A DNA stretch of 35,044 bases from DTU063 sp001512695. GTDB taxonomy: Bacteria > Bacillota > Thermosediminibacteria > Thermosediminibacterales > Tepidanaerobacteraceae. The notes beneath the pieces were generated by a model, which was not told where the DNA came from, ran no database searches, and worked only from the letters and a program-made list of their open reading frames with translations. The position numbers and the translations under genes were made by a program. This document shows positions 16,254 to 24,475 of the stretch, piece by piece (the first letter of the stretch is position 1; each line of letters opens with the position of its first letter). The stretch spans positions 1-35,044 of the forward strand of contig JBASOM010000118.1 in the NCBI GenBank assembly GCA_049658265.1, in the 5' to 3' direction.

Positions 16254-17912
16254 TTGGAAATAAATAGAATTGATACTAATTTGCTAAAAAAGGCGATAAT
16301 TCATGCCGCCTTTGTTTTAAGACAAAACAAAAAAATAGTTGATGCTTTAAATGTGTTTCCAGTGCCTGATGGAGATACCGGAACAAATATGTCTTTGACT
16401 ATGGATCAGGCAGTAAAGGAATTGACTGAAATATCTTCAACTGACCTAAAAAAGGTTGCCGATAAAGCTGCTTGGGGTTCATTGATGGGAGCTAGAGGCA
16501 ACTCGGGGGTTATATTATCACAACTTTTTAGAGGTTTTGCACAAGGCATACCTACAGGCAGGGACAGCATCAGCTGCATGGAGTTGGCGCTGGCATATAA
16601 GAGCGGTGTTGATTCTGCATATAGAGCGGTAATGAGGCCGGTGGAAGGCACCATACTGACTGTAGCTCGGGAAACTGCCGAAAAGATGATTTTTGAAGCA
16701 AAGCGATCAAATAATTTGGAAAAAATTCTTGATAATACCTTGAGATATGGTGAAAAAGTATTAGAAAAGACCCCTGAGATGCTTAAGGAATTAAAAGAGG
16801 CAAATGTTGTGGATGCCGGCGGCAAAGGCCTGTTATTATTGATGAAGGGTTTCTTGGAAGTTATAAAAAATCCGGAGATGGATATCTCTAGCGTGCAAAA
16901 AGTTACTGCAGAGAGACCCGCTGAAGAAGCAGTTCACAGCAAAACTTTACAGGAAATAAAGTATATTTATTGCACCGAGCTTTTTGTAACGGGAGAGACA
17001 ATTGATATAGATGCGTTAAAAAGAGAACTGTCAAATCTTGGTGATTCCATGATTGTCGTTGGTAATGGTGAATTGGTAAAGATTCACATACATACCAACA
17101 ATCCCGATATGGTCCTTGGCTGTTCTTTAAAATGGGGAGAACTGTCAAATATAAAAATTGACAACATGAAAATCCAGCATGAGGAAACAATAGGTAATCT
17201 TGCTGAAAGTGATGATACGAATAATAACACTTTGCAGGCAGTTGAAAAAAAAGATAAAGAGATAGGGGTATTTTCAGTATCCTCTGGAAGCGGTTTAAAC
17301 GAGATTTTTGTCAGTTTAGGTGCGGATATCATTGAAGGCGGACAATCAATGAACCCGAGCACCGAAAGCATTTTGTCAGTTGTGGAAAAAACCGGGTATA
17401 AGGATGTTATTATTTTACCCAATAACAAAAATATTATTTTGACTGCAGAGCAGGTAAAGTCACTTTCGACTAAAAATATTTACGTTCTTCCGACGAAATC
17501 AATACCCCAGGGGATTTCAGCTTTGCTTGCCTTTAATCCTGACAGTTCATTAGAAGATAACATTTCAAATATGACTGAGAGCATCAACAATGTGATTTCC
17601 GGAGAGGTAACATATGCGGTCAGAGATACTAAGTTCAATGGCAACAACATAAAGGAAGGGGACATTTTAGGTATAAAGGACGGCAATCTAGAAATTGTGG
17701 GCAAAGGAACCGAGGAAGTAATAATTGAACTAATAGACAGCATGACCGAAGGCAAAGAGGATGGGATTATCACAATTTACTATGGTTCTGATATCCAGGA
17801 GTCGATGGTAGAGAAAACAGTGGAAATACTGACACAAAAATACACTAATTTTGATGTTGAATATTATTATGGAGGTCAAAATTTGTATTATTATATTGTA
17901 TCCGTGGAATAA
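16254..17912 (+). CDS. fakA: Fatty acid kinase catalytic subunit FakA (DhaL-domain, YloV)
   Basis: FakA phosphorylates fatty acids carried by FakB (DegV family) to acyl-phosphates, which PlsX or PlsY use for phospholipid synthesis. The N-terminal DhaL nucleotide domain has FPVPDGDTGTNMSLTM with Asp39 and Asp41 for Mg-ATP, then GARGNSGVILSQLFRG. A middle domain and a C-terminal domain (HIHTNNPD, VSVSSGSGLNEIF region) complete the 552-aa family architecture. The start is TTG 16254 after AGGGAGG. No fakB is in the window. plsX and fapR, the functional neighbours, lie at 29173-30798. Confidence 0.92.
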   Translation: MEINRIDTNLLKKAIIHAAFVLRQNKKIVDALNVFPVPDGDTGTNMSLTMDQAVKELTEISSTDLKKVADKAAWGSLMGARGNSGVILSQLFRGFAQGIPTGRDSISCMELALAYKSGVDSAYRAVMRPVEGTILTVARETAEKMIFEAKRSNNLEKILDNTLRYGEKVLEKTPEMLKELKEANVVDAGGKGLLLLMKGFLEVIKNPEMDISSVQKVTAERPAEEAVHSKTLQEIKYIYCTELFVTGETIDIDALKRELSNLGDSMIVVGNGELVKIHIHTNNPDMVLGCSLKWGELSNIKIDNMKIQHEETIGNLAESDDTNNNTLQAVEKKDKEIGVFSVSSGSGLNEIFVSLGADIIEGGQSMNPSTESILSVVEKTGYKDVIILPNNKNIILTAEQVKSLSTKNIYVLPTKSIPQGISALLAFNPDSSLEDNISNMTESINNVISGEVTYAVRDTKFNGNNIKEGDILGIKDGNLEIVGKGTEEVIIELIDSMTEGKEDGIITIYYGSDIQESMVEKTVEILTQKYTNFDVEYYYGGQNLYYYIVSVE

Positions 17913-17921
17913 GGATGTGAT

Positions 17922-19946
17922 TTGTTGGATATATCCTCAGGTGTCTCAAGTATTAAAGGTATTGGGCCAGCAAAATCGAAACTCCTTTCCAAGCTGGGGA
18001 TTAATACAATTAAAGATGCCCTATTATATTTCCCCAGGGACTACCAGGACCTGTCCCCATTGACCTTTAGGCAGGGTAGGGAAGACCAGATAGGAGCTTT
18101 TCCTTGCATTGTTACCGGAACTCCTGTAAGCAAAAAATATAAACGAAGTTTATATATAACAAAAGTGCCGGTTTTTGACGGTCAAAACAAAGGCTATGCA
18201 ATTTTCTTCAATCAACCTTATTTACAAAAGAGCTTCTATCCCCGTCAGAGGCTTTTGTTAATAGGGAAAGTAAAAAAGGCCTTTGGCAACTTTGAAATCC
18301 TATGCTCAGAATGGATAAAACTGGAGAAAAATAAAGCAATTGAGCTTGAGAGCATACGACCGATATATTCTCTGACTAAGGGAGTATCGCAAAACCTTAT
18401 AAGAAATATGGTAAAGAGTGCCATTGAGTTTGCATCAGAGCTAAATGAGACGCTGCCAAACAGCATTTTAAAGCGATACAATCTATTGCCACTTGAAGAG
18501 AGTATAAAAAACATCCATTTCCCAAAAAGCTTTGAGATGCTGGAAAAAGCTCGTCAAAGGCTAATATTTGAGGAACTCTTGATATTTCAGCTTAGCACGG
18601 GTGTATTCAGATCTTTTATAAGGGGTCAAACGCGAAAAAATGTGTATCGTATTTTGGATTTAAAGCCTTTTTTATCTAAACTTCCCTTTGTTCCTACTTC
18701 CGGCCAGGTAAATGTCATAAAAGATATTATAAAGGACCTTAATAGTGAGTATATTATGAATAGGCTAGTCCAGGGTGATGTAGGTTCCGGGAAAACCCTT
18801 GTCGCTTGTGCTGCACTGTATCTAGCGGCAAAAAATGGTTTTCAAGGAGTCATGATGGCTCCTACTGAAATTTTGGCAGAACAGCACCATCGAACACTAC
18901 AACAATTTTTGGATGCTCACGATATTAATGTGGGAATTCTTAAAGGGGGCATGAGTAAAAAGGAAAGAGACGCTTGCCTTACTAGGTTAAAAAAGGGCGA
19001 TATAGATGTTTTAGTAGGAACACATGCTGTCATACAAGAAGATGTGGAATTTAAGCGCTTGGGCATGGTAATAACCGATGAACAGCATCGATTTGGAGTA
19101 AAGCAGCGTGAAAATCTTGTAAAAAAGGGCCAGTATCCGGATGTATTGGTAATGAGCGCAACACCTATACCGAGAACCGTTGCCATGGTGCTGTACAGTG
19201 ATTTAGATTTATCCATAATCGATACTTTGCCTGCAGGCAGGCAGAAGGTTGAAACATATGTGGTACAAGATCACATGCGAAAGAGAGTTTATGATTTTAT
19301 GGCTTCGGAAGTAAAAAAAGGCCACCTTGCGTATGTGGTGTGTCCTGCAGTCGAAGAAAACGAGCTTGACGTTGTAAATGTTGAAGAGCACAGAGAATAC
19401 TTGCAGAAGGAATACCCCTTTTTGAAAGTAGAAATGCTGCACGGTAGGATGAAGCAGGATGAAAAAGACATGATCTTAAAAAAGTTTTTGTCAAAAGAGA
19501 TTCAAGTGCTTGTTGCCACAACGGTTGTAGAAGTAGGCGTAGACGTGCCATATGCTACCCTTATGATAGTTGAAAATGCCGAACGATTTGGCCTAGCGCA
19601 GCTTCACCAGCTGAGAGGCAGAGTAGGAAGAAGTTCTCTTAAATCATTTTGCATTCTGATATCCGGCTTTGCTCAGGGAAATGCAAGGGAAAGATTAAAC
19701 TTTTTGATGAACTGCCATGACGGCTTTGAAATATCACAAAAAGACCTCGAATTGAGAGGGCCAGGGGAATTTTTAGGAGAAAAGCAGCATGGCTTTATTG
19801 AATTTAAGTATGCAAGTTTTACTAAGGACCTAGAAACGCTAAAGATAACCCAGCAATTGGCACAAGAGATTTTGGAGAATGAATACTTATCTTTAGCTGA
19901 ATATAAAAACCTAAAGGATTTAATATATTCAAAAATTAATATTTGA
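17922..19946 (+). CDS. recG: ATP-dependent DNA helicase RecG
   Basis: Branched-DNA helicase that remodels stalled forks and Holliday junctions. The 674-aa protein has an N-terminal wedge (OB-fold) domain starting near GVSSIKGIGPAKSKLL, Walker A GDVGSGKT near residues 285-292, DEQH at 386-389, SATPIPRT, and QLRGRVGRS in helicase motif VI. The start is TTG 17922 or the adjacent TTG 17925, behind AAGGATGTG. The gap to fakA is 9 bp. A strong terminator follows, ending the asp23-fakA-recG unit. Confidence 0.96.
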   Translation: MLDISSGVSSIKGIGPAKSKLLSKLGINTIKDALLYFPRDYQDLSPLTFRQGREDQIGAFPCIVTGTPVSKKYKRSLYITKVPVFDGQNKGYAIFFNQPYLQKSFYPRQRLLLIGKVKKAFGNFEILCSEWIKLEKNKAIELESIRPIYSLTKGVSQNLIRNMVKSAIEFASELNETLPNSILKRYNLLPLEESIKNIHFPKSFEMLEKARQRLIFEELLIFQLSTGVFRSFIRGQTRKNVYRILDLKPFLSKLPFVPTSGQVNVIKDIIKDLNSEYIMNRLVQGDVGSGKTLVACAALYLAAKNGFQGVMMAPTEILAEQHHRTLQQFLDAHDINVGILKGGMSKKERDACLTRLKKGDIDVLVGTHAVIQEDVEFKRLGMVITDEQHRFGVKQRENLVKKGQYPDVLVMSATPIPRTVAMVLYSDLDLSIIDTLPAGRQKVETYVVQDHMRKRVYDFMASEVKKGHLAYVVCPAVEENELDVVNVEEHREYLQKEYPFLKVEMLHGRMKQDEKDMILKKFLSKEIQVLVATTVVEVGVDVPYATLMIVENAERFGLAQLHQLRGRVGRSSLKSFCILISGFAQGNARERLNFLMNCHDGFEISQKDLELRGPGEFLGEKQHGFIEFKYASFTKDLETLKITQQLAQEILENEYLSLAEYKNLKDLIYSKINI

Positions 19947-19957
19947 AATTAAAAAAC

Positions 19958-20005
19958 AAAACGACTACAAGTGTTTACATACTGTCAATTGTAGTCGTTT
20001 TTTTG
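19958..20005 (+). terminator. Intrinsic terminator after recG
   Basis: A perfect 13-bp stem, AAAACGACTACAA (19958-19970) with TTGTAGTCGTTTT (19989-20001), and an 18-nt loop, running into further T residues. It isolates recG from the SASP gene. Confidence 0.88.
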
Positions 20006-20113
20006 TAAAAAACAACTAAAGCATGCATTGGACTGCAAGGCAGATTGTTCTAGTATATAGACTTTTTCTTGGGTTATATTAAGAGTACAGCAAATAAAGG
20101 AGGTGAAGCAAAA

Positions 20114-20338
20114 GTGGCATTAGGTCAAAAGAGAAATAAGCTTGTAGTTCCTGAAGCATACAAAGCTATGGAACAGTTTAAAAATGAAATTGCAAAAGAA
20201 GTTGGAATTCAGGCACCTGCTGATGGATACTGGGGCAACTACTCTTCGAGAGATTGTGGATCAGTTGGCGGCCAAATGGTTAGAAGGATGATTGAGGACT
20301 ACCAGAGACGTGCAGCAGGGGGAACGACAACTCAATAG
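20114..20338 (+). CDS. Alpha/beta-type small acid-soluble spore protein
   Basis: SASP coats spore DNA in the A-like form and protects it from UV and heat. The 74 residues include VPEAYKAMEQFKNEIAKEVGI, with the germination protease (GPR) site expected at Glu25-Ile26. The DNA-binding signature RDCGSVGGQMVRRMIEDYQ is near residues 46-64. Cys48 replaces the Ala/Asn more usual in Bacillus. The start is GTG 20114 behind a very strong AAAGGAGGTGA. Expression should be sigma-G dependent, but I do not find a convincing sigma-G promoter on this strand. Terminators isolate it on both sides. Confidence 0.93.
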   Translation: MALGQKRNKLVVPEAYKAMEQFKNEIAKEVGIQAPADGYWGNYSSRDCGSVGGQMVRRMIEDYQRRAAGGTTTQ

Positions 20339-20340
20339 AT

Positions 20341-20376
20341 AAAAAAGAACAGGCTCATTCGAGTCTGTTCTTTTTT
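20341..20376. terminator. Bidirectional terminator shared by the SASP gene and the minus-strand RNA
   Basis: AAAAAAGAACAGGCTC (20341-20356) and GAGTCTGTTCTTTTTT (20361-20376) form a 16-bp stem, with one G-T wobble and an ATTC loop. Six A before and six T after the core give U-tracts on both strands. It starts two bases after the SASP stop codon. Confidence 0.9.
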
Positions 20377-20461
20377 GATATGTTCAAGTAAATATGCCGG
20401 CAAGAATGCCGGCATTGGGAGAGGAGAAACCGGAGGAAGAGCTTATGGGGAAAATTTATTA
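20341..20461 (-). ncRNA. Candidate forespore-specific small RNA (CsfG-like)
   Basis: A minus-strand transcript of about 120 nt is predicted from a consensus sigma-G promoter (20498-20468) to the terminator at 20376-20341. Features in order: a short AU-rich 5' end; a pyrimidine-rich stretch containing CTCTTCCTCCGG and TTTCTCCTCTCCC, able to pair with GGAGG Shine-Dalgarno sequences; a hairpin ATGCCGGC/GCCGGCAT with loop ATTCTT (20394-20415); a linker; and the terminator. There is no SD-preceded ORF. From memory, B. subtilis CsfG is a conserved sigma-F/sigma-G sRNA of endospore formers encoded next to ylbH (rsmD); this candidate lies directly upstream of rsmD. The family assignment needs a covariance-model or alignment check. 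Confidence 0.65.
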
Positions 20462-20467
20462 CGTTTA

Positions 20468-20498
20468 TAGTATGGGCATACTTGCGTAAAAATATTCA
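20468..20498 (-). promoter_or_regulatory. Consensus sigma-G (forespore) promoter
   Basis: On the minus strand, TGAATA (20498-20493), an 18-nt spacer and CATACTA (20474-20468). Both hexamers are exact matches to the B. subtilis sigma-G consensus, which overlaps that of sigma-F. Transcription would start near 20461 and point towards the SASP gene. Confidence 0.75.
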
Positions 20499-20556
20499 AT
20501 GATTTAAATAATAAAGCGTAAAAATTCAAGTTTTTGTTTTAAAGTTGATGTTAATA

Positions 20557-20565
20557 TGTTAGAAT
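20557..20565 (+). promoter_or_regulatory. Extended -10 promoter candidate of rsmD-coaD
   Basis: TGT-TAGAAT, an extended -10 element 31 nt upstream of the rsmD start codon. The -35 region is only T-rich. It is divergent from the sigma-G promoter at 20468-20498. Confidence 0.4.
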
Positions 20566-20596
20566 ATTGCTTGACAAGACCCTAAGGTGATGCGTT

Positions 20597-21136
20597 ATGA
20601 GAATCATTGGTGGGATTCATAAAGGCCGAAAAATTAAATCAGTAAAGGGTATGCTTACGCGGCCAACTACAGATTTTATAAGAGAAGCATTATTTAACAT
20701 ACTTGGAGATAGAGTAAATGGAAGCTACTTCCTGGACCTTTTTGCCGGCACAGGAGCTGTTGGCCTTGAAGCATTAAGTCGGGGAGCAGAGAAGGCATTG
20801 TTTGTCGAAAAAAATACTGTTGCTTGTTCAGTAATCATTCAAAACCTTAGAGATTTAGAATTGGCCGATAAAGGTCTTGTCCTTCAAAGTGATGTCATTT
20901 CTGCAATAGAAAAATTGGCACAAGATGGCTATGTCTTCGACATAATATTTTTAGATCCCCCTTATTACAAAAATCATATAGAAAAAACCTTAAAGGCTTT
21001 GAAAGACTTCAGTATTGCTGGTTCAATAGTAGCTGTCCAACACCCGAAAGACGAGTCATTTTCATTTAGCGGTTTTAGCTTTTTAAAGGACAAAAAATAT
21101 GGCCGAAATGCATTAACTTTTCTTGTAAAGGAGTGA
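20597..21136 (+). CDS. rsmD: 16S rRNA (guanine-966-N2)-methyltransferase RsmD
   Basis: Methylates G966 of 16S rRNA. The 179-aa protein has the family N-terminus MRIIGGIHKGRKI and TRPTTDFIREALFNIL. The SAM-binding loop is LDLFAGTGAVGLEAL (from residue 46), and the catalytic DPPY motif is at residues 120-123 in IIFLDPPYYKNHIE. It corresponds to B. subtilis ylbH. The ATG follows TAAGGTGATGCGTT. It ends just before coaD, with the coaD SD inside its last codons. Confidence 0.95.
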   Translation: MRIIGGIHKGRKIKSVKGMLTRPTTDFIREALFNILGDRVNGSYFLDLFAGTGAVGLEALSRGAEKALFVEKNTVACSVIIQNLRDLELADKGLVLQSDVISAIEKLAQDGYVFDIIFLDPPYYKNHIEKTLKALKDFSIAGSIVAVQHPKDESFSFSGFSFLKDKKYGRNALTFLVKE

Positions 21137-21141
21137 CTGAA

Positions 21142-21624
21142 ATGGATATTGGTATTTATCCCGGAAGTTTTGATCCTATTACTAATGGCCATTTAGACAT
21201 CATTACAAGAAGTGAAAAGCTATTTGATAAGCTTATTGTTGCTGTTTTATCAAATCCACGAAAAACGGCTCTGTTTACTGTAGATGAGCGAATAGAAATG
21301 ATAAGGGAATCGGTAAAAGATATCGACAATATAGAGATTGACAGTTTTTCGGGGCTATTAATAGATTTCGCCAGGCTAAAGAAGGCTAAAGTAATAGTAA
21401 AGGGTTTAAGGGCAGTCTCTGACTTTGAATACGAGCTTCAAATGGCACTAATGAACAACAAATTAGACAGTGAAATTGAAACAATTTTCATAATGACCAG
21501 CAGTAAATATTCGTTTTTAAGCTCAAGCATCATCAAGGAAGTTTCAAGTTTTGGAGGTTGTGTTAGGGGCCTTGTCCCGCCTATTGTTGAAAAGCGTTTA
21601 AAGCAAAAATATCATAATTTATAA
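21142..21624 (+). CDS. coaD: Phosphopantetheine adenylyltransferase
   Basis: Transfers AMP to 4'-phosphopantetheine, giving dephospho-CoA, the penultimate step of CoA synthesis. The 160-aa protein has IYPGSFDPITNGHLD, with the nucleotidyltransferase TxxH motif at Thr14-His17, then KGLRAVSDFEYE and SSKYSFLSSSIIKE. All key motifs are intact. The start is ATG 21142, 8 nt after AAGGAG; an in-frame GTG at 21133 overlaps the SD. It works with CoaBC encoded at 3850. Confidence 0.96.
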   Translation: MDIGIYPGSFDPITNGHLDIITRSEKLFDKLIVAVLSNPRKTALFTVDERIEMIRESVKDIDNIEIDSFSGLLIDFARLKKAKVIVKGLRAVSDFEYELQMALMNNKLDSEIETIFIMTSSKYSFLSSSIIKEVSSFGGCVRGLVPPIVEKRLKQKYHNL

Positions 21625-21649
21625 GCCAAATCTTTAAGGGGGTTTTCCA

Positions 21650-22096
21650 ATGAAATGTTTTAAAATCATTGAAGAGCTTCAGAGTATCATAATTAACGGC
21701 TCTAAAATCCCGCTTTCTAATAAGGTTGTTATCAGCCAAGACCAGGTACTTAATCTGCTCGATGAGCTTATAAGAGAGATTCCTGAGGACATAAAGGATG
21801 CTGAAAAGATTCTCCAGGACCGGCAAAAAATATTAATCGATGCTCAACAGCAAGGTGAATTAATAATTAAAGAGGCTCAAGCGACAATTGAAAAGATGGT
21901 TGACCAGGAAGAAATTACAAAATTGGCCAGAGATAAATCAGATCAAATACTTGCCTTTGCCAAGCAGACGGCTCGCGAACTGCGTGCCGGTGCCAATGCT
22001 TATGCTGACGAGATATTGGAGGATGCTCAAAAACACCTTGAGAAGTTGCTTGAAACCTTAAAACAGAGTAGAGAAGAGCTTAAACAATCAAGATAA
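21650..22096 (+). CDS. Coiled-coil protein resembling ATP synthase subunit b / DivIVA-type stalks
   Basis: A 148-aa soluble protein of uncertain function. After a short N-terminal part (FKIIEELQSIIINGSKIP), the rest is a continuous charged helix rich in Ala, Glu, Gln and Lys (for example AEKILQDRQKILIDAQQQGE), typical of a long coiled coil. Such proteins are often annotated as F0 subunit b-like, but no membrane anchor is present and no ATP synthase genes are nearby. It follows coaD by 25 bp, with AAGGGGG upstream of the ATG. In Clostridia a similar gene commonly lies between coaD and ylbJ. It ends one base before convergent ylbJ. Confidence 0.75.
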   Translation: MKCFKIIEELQSIIINGSKIPLSNKVVISQDQVLNLLDELIREIPEDIKDAEKILQDRQKILIDAQQQGELIIKEAQATIEKMVDQEEITKLARDKSDQILAFAKQTARELRAGANAYADEILEDAQKHLEKLLETLKQSREELKQSR

Positions 22097-22097
22097 A

Positions 22098-23357
22098 TTA
22101 CTTCTTCACAACTTTAAAACCGATGATATTTAAACTCTTGACTAAATTGACAATTACTGCAGCAAAGACAATCAGTATAAAAAGCAGAACAAAAACCTGA
22201 GTAGATATTTTAAATACATATAACCAGCTTTCAGCTGTACCCTGAGGCGACATGGCAAAAGCTGGTACCACTAAGGTTTCAAAACTTCCCACAGGCATTT
22301 TTAGCATTACGTAACAAACAAATCCTGCGAGAATAGCATGAAGGAATCTGGCAATAACATATGGTGTCATTTTTATTTCGGTATCGCTTATCATGCTCAT
22401 GACCTGAAAATGCACGGATAAACCACTCCAGGCGATTATGCTGCTGATCATAATTACTCGTTGCATTAATGGGGCATCGGCATTGCTTGCTAGCTGGCAA
22501 CCGATAGTTGTTTCAAAAAAACCGCTTAATACGGCAGGAGCTAAACTTCTGTCAAAGCCAAATATATTAAATATAGCTTCTATAAACGGAATAAACATCT
22601 TTATCAAACCGGCAACTGTGACAATTCTTATAACAACTGAAAACAATATAATAAACCCAAGTATTAATAGCAATGAGTTGACGGAATCTTTTATGCAATC
22701 TCCTAAAAGCCTTCCAAATGTTCTGTTGTCTTCTCTGCGCGCCCTCAACAGTTCCCGTGTAGCTTTTAGTATAATCCCTTGTTGGCTGCCTGAATTGGAC
22801 AGAGTTTGAGTTGTTTCTTTATTTGTTGCATAAAAGCGCATTATCAGTCCCAATATTAAAGTAGAGATGTAATGAGCAAGAGCTATAATCGACCCCAATC
22901 TAACATCATTTAGCATTCCTACCGCAACTGCTCCAACCATGAAAAGAGGGTCCGCAGTATTTGTAAATGACATAAGGCGTTCTGCTTCCCAAATATTGCA
23001 TAGTTTTCTTTTAACTAGTTTTCCTGTGAGCATAGCACCTACAGGATATCCGCTGGCAAGGCCCATGGCCATGACAAAAGAGCCTGCACCGGGAACGTTA
23101 AACAAAGGTCGCATAAAGGGCTCCAACAGTACGCCCATGAAGTGAACTACACCAAGTCCCATTAGTAGTTGGGAACCGATAAAAAAGGGAAGCAGTGCGG
23201 GTAGTACAATAGTAAACCATACATCAAGTCCATTTAGTGCGGCATTGAACGCTTCATCTGGATACTGAATAATAGAAATAGTAATAATAACTGCTATGGC
23301 AGGTAAAATCAATTGATATGCTTTTGAAATTTTATGATGTGGAATTTTTGTTTTCAT
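22098..23357 (-). CDS. ylbJ: Sporulation membrane protein YlbJ (SpoVV), dipicolinic acid transporter
   Basis: YlbJ (SpoVV) is a mother-cell protein of the outer forespore membrane that moves dipicolinic acid toward the spore. The 419-aa protein has many hydrophobic segments, beginning YQLILPAIAVIITISIIQYP. It shows the nucleoside-recognition (Gate) pattern with GLASGYPVGAMLTGKLVKR and RLMSFTNTADPLFMVGAVAV. Length and motifs match the family. The ATG at 23357 follows CTAGGAGG. In B. subtilis it is under sigma-E; a CATCCAAA at 23386-23379 (minus) is a loose -10 match but no clear -35 accompanies it. It is divergent from sepM, within the usual ylbI-J-L-M cluster. Confidence 0.92.
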   Translation of the reverse strand: MKTKIPHHKISKAYQLILPAIAVIITISIIQYPDEAFNAALNGLDVWFTIVLPALLPFFIGSQLLMGLGVVHFMGVLLEPFMRPLFNVPGAGSFVMAMGLASGYPVGAMLTGKLVKRKLCNIWEAERLMSFTNTADPLFMVGAVAVGMLNDVRLGSIIALAHYISTLILGLIMRFYATNKETTQTLSNSGSQQGIILKATRELLRARREDNRTFGRLLGDCIKDSVNSLLLILGFIILFSVVIRIVTVAGLIKMFIPFIEAIFNIFGFDRSLAPAVLSGFFETTIGCQLASNADAPLMQRVIMISSIIAWSGLSVHFQVMSMISDTEIKMTPYVIARFLHAILAGFVCYVMLKMPVGSFETLVVPAFAMSPQGTAESWLYVFKISTQVFVLLFILIVFAAVIVNLVKSLNIIGFKVVKK

Positions 23358-23476
23358 TTTCGGCCTCCTAGAGTATTTTTTGGATGCTAATATAATATAT
23401 ATTGCTAGGATGGCTTTATTATTCTAGTCATCATAGTGTTCTCAACTTTGTAATTACGAAAGAGGAGACAAAAAAG

Positions 23477-24475
23477 ATGCGCAATTTCAGAGAAAAATCT
23501 TTACAATTACTCGCATTAATGTTTATTTTTTTGTTTGTCTTGAACTTTTATCTTGGCCAGAACTATACAATAATTGCCCCAGGTGTAACGGTAGACTTAA
23601 AAGACATAGTAACGGTTGAACGCGGAACAAAAGATGAAGGTTCTTTTTTTTTGACAACTGTGACAACTCGAACTCTTAATGTTCCGTTGTTAATATATGC
23701 CGCTGTAGACCCTCATGTAAAAATACAGCGAAAGGAACAGGTGATACCACCGGGCTGGACTATGAAAGAGTACATGGATTACATGGAAAAATGGATGCAG
23801 GAGAGCCAAAAAATTGCCGAATATGTTGCCTTAAAAAAGGCAGGCTACAACCCTCAAATCCTCGGAGACGGGGCACAGATAGTTGGGATTATGCCGAACA
23901 GTCCTTCAAAGGGAATACTATTTCCGGGTGATATAATAAGAAAGGTGGACAATGAGCCGGTAAGTATCGCAGATGAAGTGATTGAAAAGGTGGCAAATCG
24001 GAATATAGGTGAAGTGGTGGAACTGGAGGTAGAAAGAGAAGACAATACCCTAACTCTTTCCTTACCCACTATAGAGAGCCAAACTGAGCCGGGCAAAGCC
24101 ATAGTAGGAATTTACATCACTACCTTGAATTGGAAGCCAGCCCTGCCTTTGAATATCGAGATAAATACGGGCAAAATAGGTGGGCCTTCAGCGGGATGCA
24201 TGTTTGTATTAGAAATTTTAAATCAACTAACCCCAGAGGATTTGGCACAAGGGAGGAAAATTGCCGGAACCGGGACAATAAGTCTGGATGAAACAATAGG
24301 CGAAATAGGGGGCGTAGAACAAAAAGTTGTGGCAGCATACAGGGCAGGTGCCGAAATATTTATAGTGCCTGAAAAAAACGCTGAAGCTGCTATGAAAGCA
24401 GCTAAAGGGTATGATATAGAAGTTGTTTCAGTTAAGAATCTTGATGATGTATTGAATTACTTAGAGGAATTGTAA
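23477..24475 (+). CDS. sepM: YlbL/SepM family PDZ-Lon membrane protease
   Basis: Membrane-anchored serine protease of the YlbL/SepM group; relatives process a competence peptide in streptococci and degrade a cell-division inhibitor in B. subtilis. The 332-aa protein has an N-terminal signal anchor (residues 8-26, LQLLALMFIFLFVLNFYL), a PDZ domain around 125-200 (GIMPNSPSKGILFPGD), and a Lon-type S16 domain with nucleophile Ser238 in GGPSAGCMF and Lys283 in IGGVEQKV forming the dyad. The start is ATG 23477 after AGAGGAGA. Its last 19 bp overlap the 3' end of tmcAL on the other strand. Confidence 0.93.
   Translation: MRNFREKSLQLLALMFIFLFVLNFYLGQNYTIIAPGVTVDLKDIVTVERGTKDEGSFFLTTVTTRTLNVPLLIYAAVDPHVKIQRKEQVIPPGWTMKEYMDYMEKWMQESQKIAEYVALKKAGYNPQILGDGAQIVGIMPNSPSKGILFPGDIIRKVDNEPVSIADEVIEKVANRNIGEVVELEVEREDNTLTLSLPTIESQTEPGKAIVGIYITTLNWKPALPLNIEINTGKIGGPSAGCMFVLEILNQLTPEDLAQGRKIAGTGTISLDETIGEIGGVEQKVVAAYRAGAEIFIVPEKNAEAAMKAAKGYDIEVVSVKNLDDVLNYLEEL

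Noticed and set aside
20024..20057. Sigma-G promoter for the SASP gene (TGCATT at 20024-20029)
   Set aside because: The -35 is acceptable, but nothing like CATACTA lies at 17-18 nt; the sequence there is TTCTAGT.
20341..20419. Minus-strand ORF of about 26 codons starting at the GCCGGC hairpin
   Set aside because: No SD precedes it, and it runs through the terminator hairpin to a stop inside the SASP gene.
20444..20488. Plus-strand 14-codon ORF (MGKIYYVYSMGILA) behind a perfect-looking GGAGGAAGAGCTT
   Set aside because: The SD-like sequence is the complement of the CU-rich segment of the minus-strand RNA, and the ORF covers its sigma-G promoter. The RNA explains the conservation-like features better.
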